Below the pieces are notes generated by a model. That model was not told the DNA's origin, searched no databases, and saw only the letters and a program-made list of their open reading frames with translations. A program made the position numbers and the translations under genes. Source: Ruminococcaceae bacterium UBA3710 (GTDB lineage Bacteria; Bacillota; Clostridia; Oscillospirales; Acutalibacteraceae). From it: a DNA stretch of 6,571 nt. The number at the start of each line of letters is the position of its first letter. Position 1 is the first letter of the stretch. This document shows, piece after piece, positions 6,396 to 6,571 of this stretch. The stretch lies in contig DFHZ01000016.1 of NCBI GenBank assembly GCA_002371985.1, forward strand, positions 1 through 6,571, read 5' to 3'.

Positions 6396-6571
6396 TTAAA
6401 GGTGATAGCCGTTTTCTTCCAAAAATACTTTTACTGTTTGAAAAGTCGGTACACTTTCTCTGGCACCTACACCGGTACATTTAATTGCCGAAACGGCACT
6501 CGCAAAATGACAGCATTTAATATAATCATATCCTTTTGCAACGCCTGCCGCAAAGGCACCGTGGAACACAT
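6396..6571 (-). CDS. PfkB/ribokinase-family carbohydrate kinase, C-terminal fragment (5' part beyond right edge)
   Basis: The last 57 codons of a gene whose start lies to the right; the stop is TAA at 6396-6398. The peptide begins VFHGAFAAGVAKGYDY and continues HFASAVSAIKCTGVGARESVPTFQTV. This is the end of a PfkB-fold kinase: the second PfkB signature is G-A-G-D followed by xFxGAF, then an alpha-helical FASA..A.KC segment and the GAR..(I/V)PT motif. The two bases at the window edge (AT of a codon) fit the catalytic Asp codon GAT, so the cut falls just after the catalytic residue. The family ATP-dependently phosphorylates sugars or sugar acids, and the substrate cannot be told from this end. 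With iolB two genes downstream, a 5-dehydro-2-deoxygluconokinase (IolC) role is possible but unproven. The gene ends about 40 bases before the ATG of the FAD oxidoreductase and is probably co-transcribed with it. Confidence 0.88.
   Translation of the reverse strand, partial: VFHGAFAAGVAKGYDYIKCCHFASAVSAIKCTGVGARESVPTFQTVKVFLEENGYHL

Noticed and set aside
1..6571. CRISPR arrays, insertion sequences, tRNA or rRNA genes, phage genes
   Set aside because: No regularly spaced repeats, terminal inverted repeats, transposase motifs, or structured RNA gene patterns were seen; the window is almost entirely coding for metabolic proteins.

Overview
The window is a single-direction stretch of an operon. 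Every gene I can support lies on the minus strand, so transcription runs from right to left, and neighbouring genes overlap or sit 5 to 65 bases apart. The base composition is moderately AT-rich (roughly 40% GC by eye). Most starts have clear AGGAG-type ribosome binding sites, and ATA and AGA codons are common. With the protein families present, this points to an anaerobic member of the Bacillota (Clostridia, perhaps a gut or rumen species). That assignment is an inference; there is no rRNA or other marker gene here.

In order of transcription: (1) the last 57 codons of a PfkB/ribokinase-family sugar kinase, cut by the right edge; (2) a complete FAD-dependent oxidoreductase of the FAD_oxidored type; (3) iolB, 5-deoxy-glucuronate isomerase, which overlaps gene 2 by 11 bases; (4) a 65-base gap holding a strong hairpin with a U-tract; (5) a LacX-like aldose 1-epimerase; (6) a DUF4867-family protein of unknown function; (7) an FGGY-family (xylulokinase-like) carbohydrate kinase; (8) an electron transfer flavoprotein in which the beta and alpha subunits are joined in one polypeptide, still open at the left edge. 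Nearly all sequence is coding, and there is no gene-free stretch longer than about 65 bases.

Together the genes look like a catabolic operon for a sugar, sugar acid or cyclitol. The epimerase would interconvert anomers, IolB would isomerise a uronic-acid-like intermediate to a ketose acid, and the two kinases would phosphorylate intermediates. The unusual part is the redox module. A flavoprotein oxidoreductase and a dedicated fused ETF in the same operon suggest that a substrate or intermediate is oxidised by a flavoenzyme, with electrons passed to ETF rather than to NAD. The substrate cannot be read from this window. Genes beyond both edges (dehydratase, aldolase, transporter, regulator) would be needed to define the pathway.
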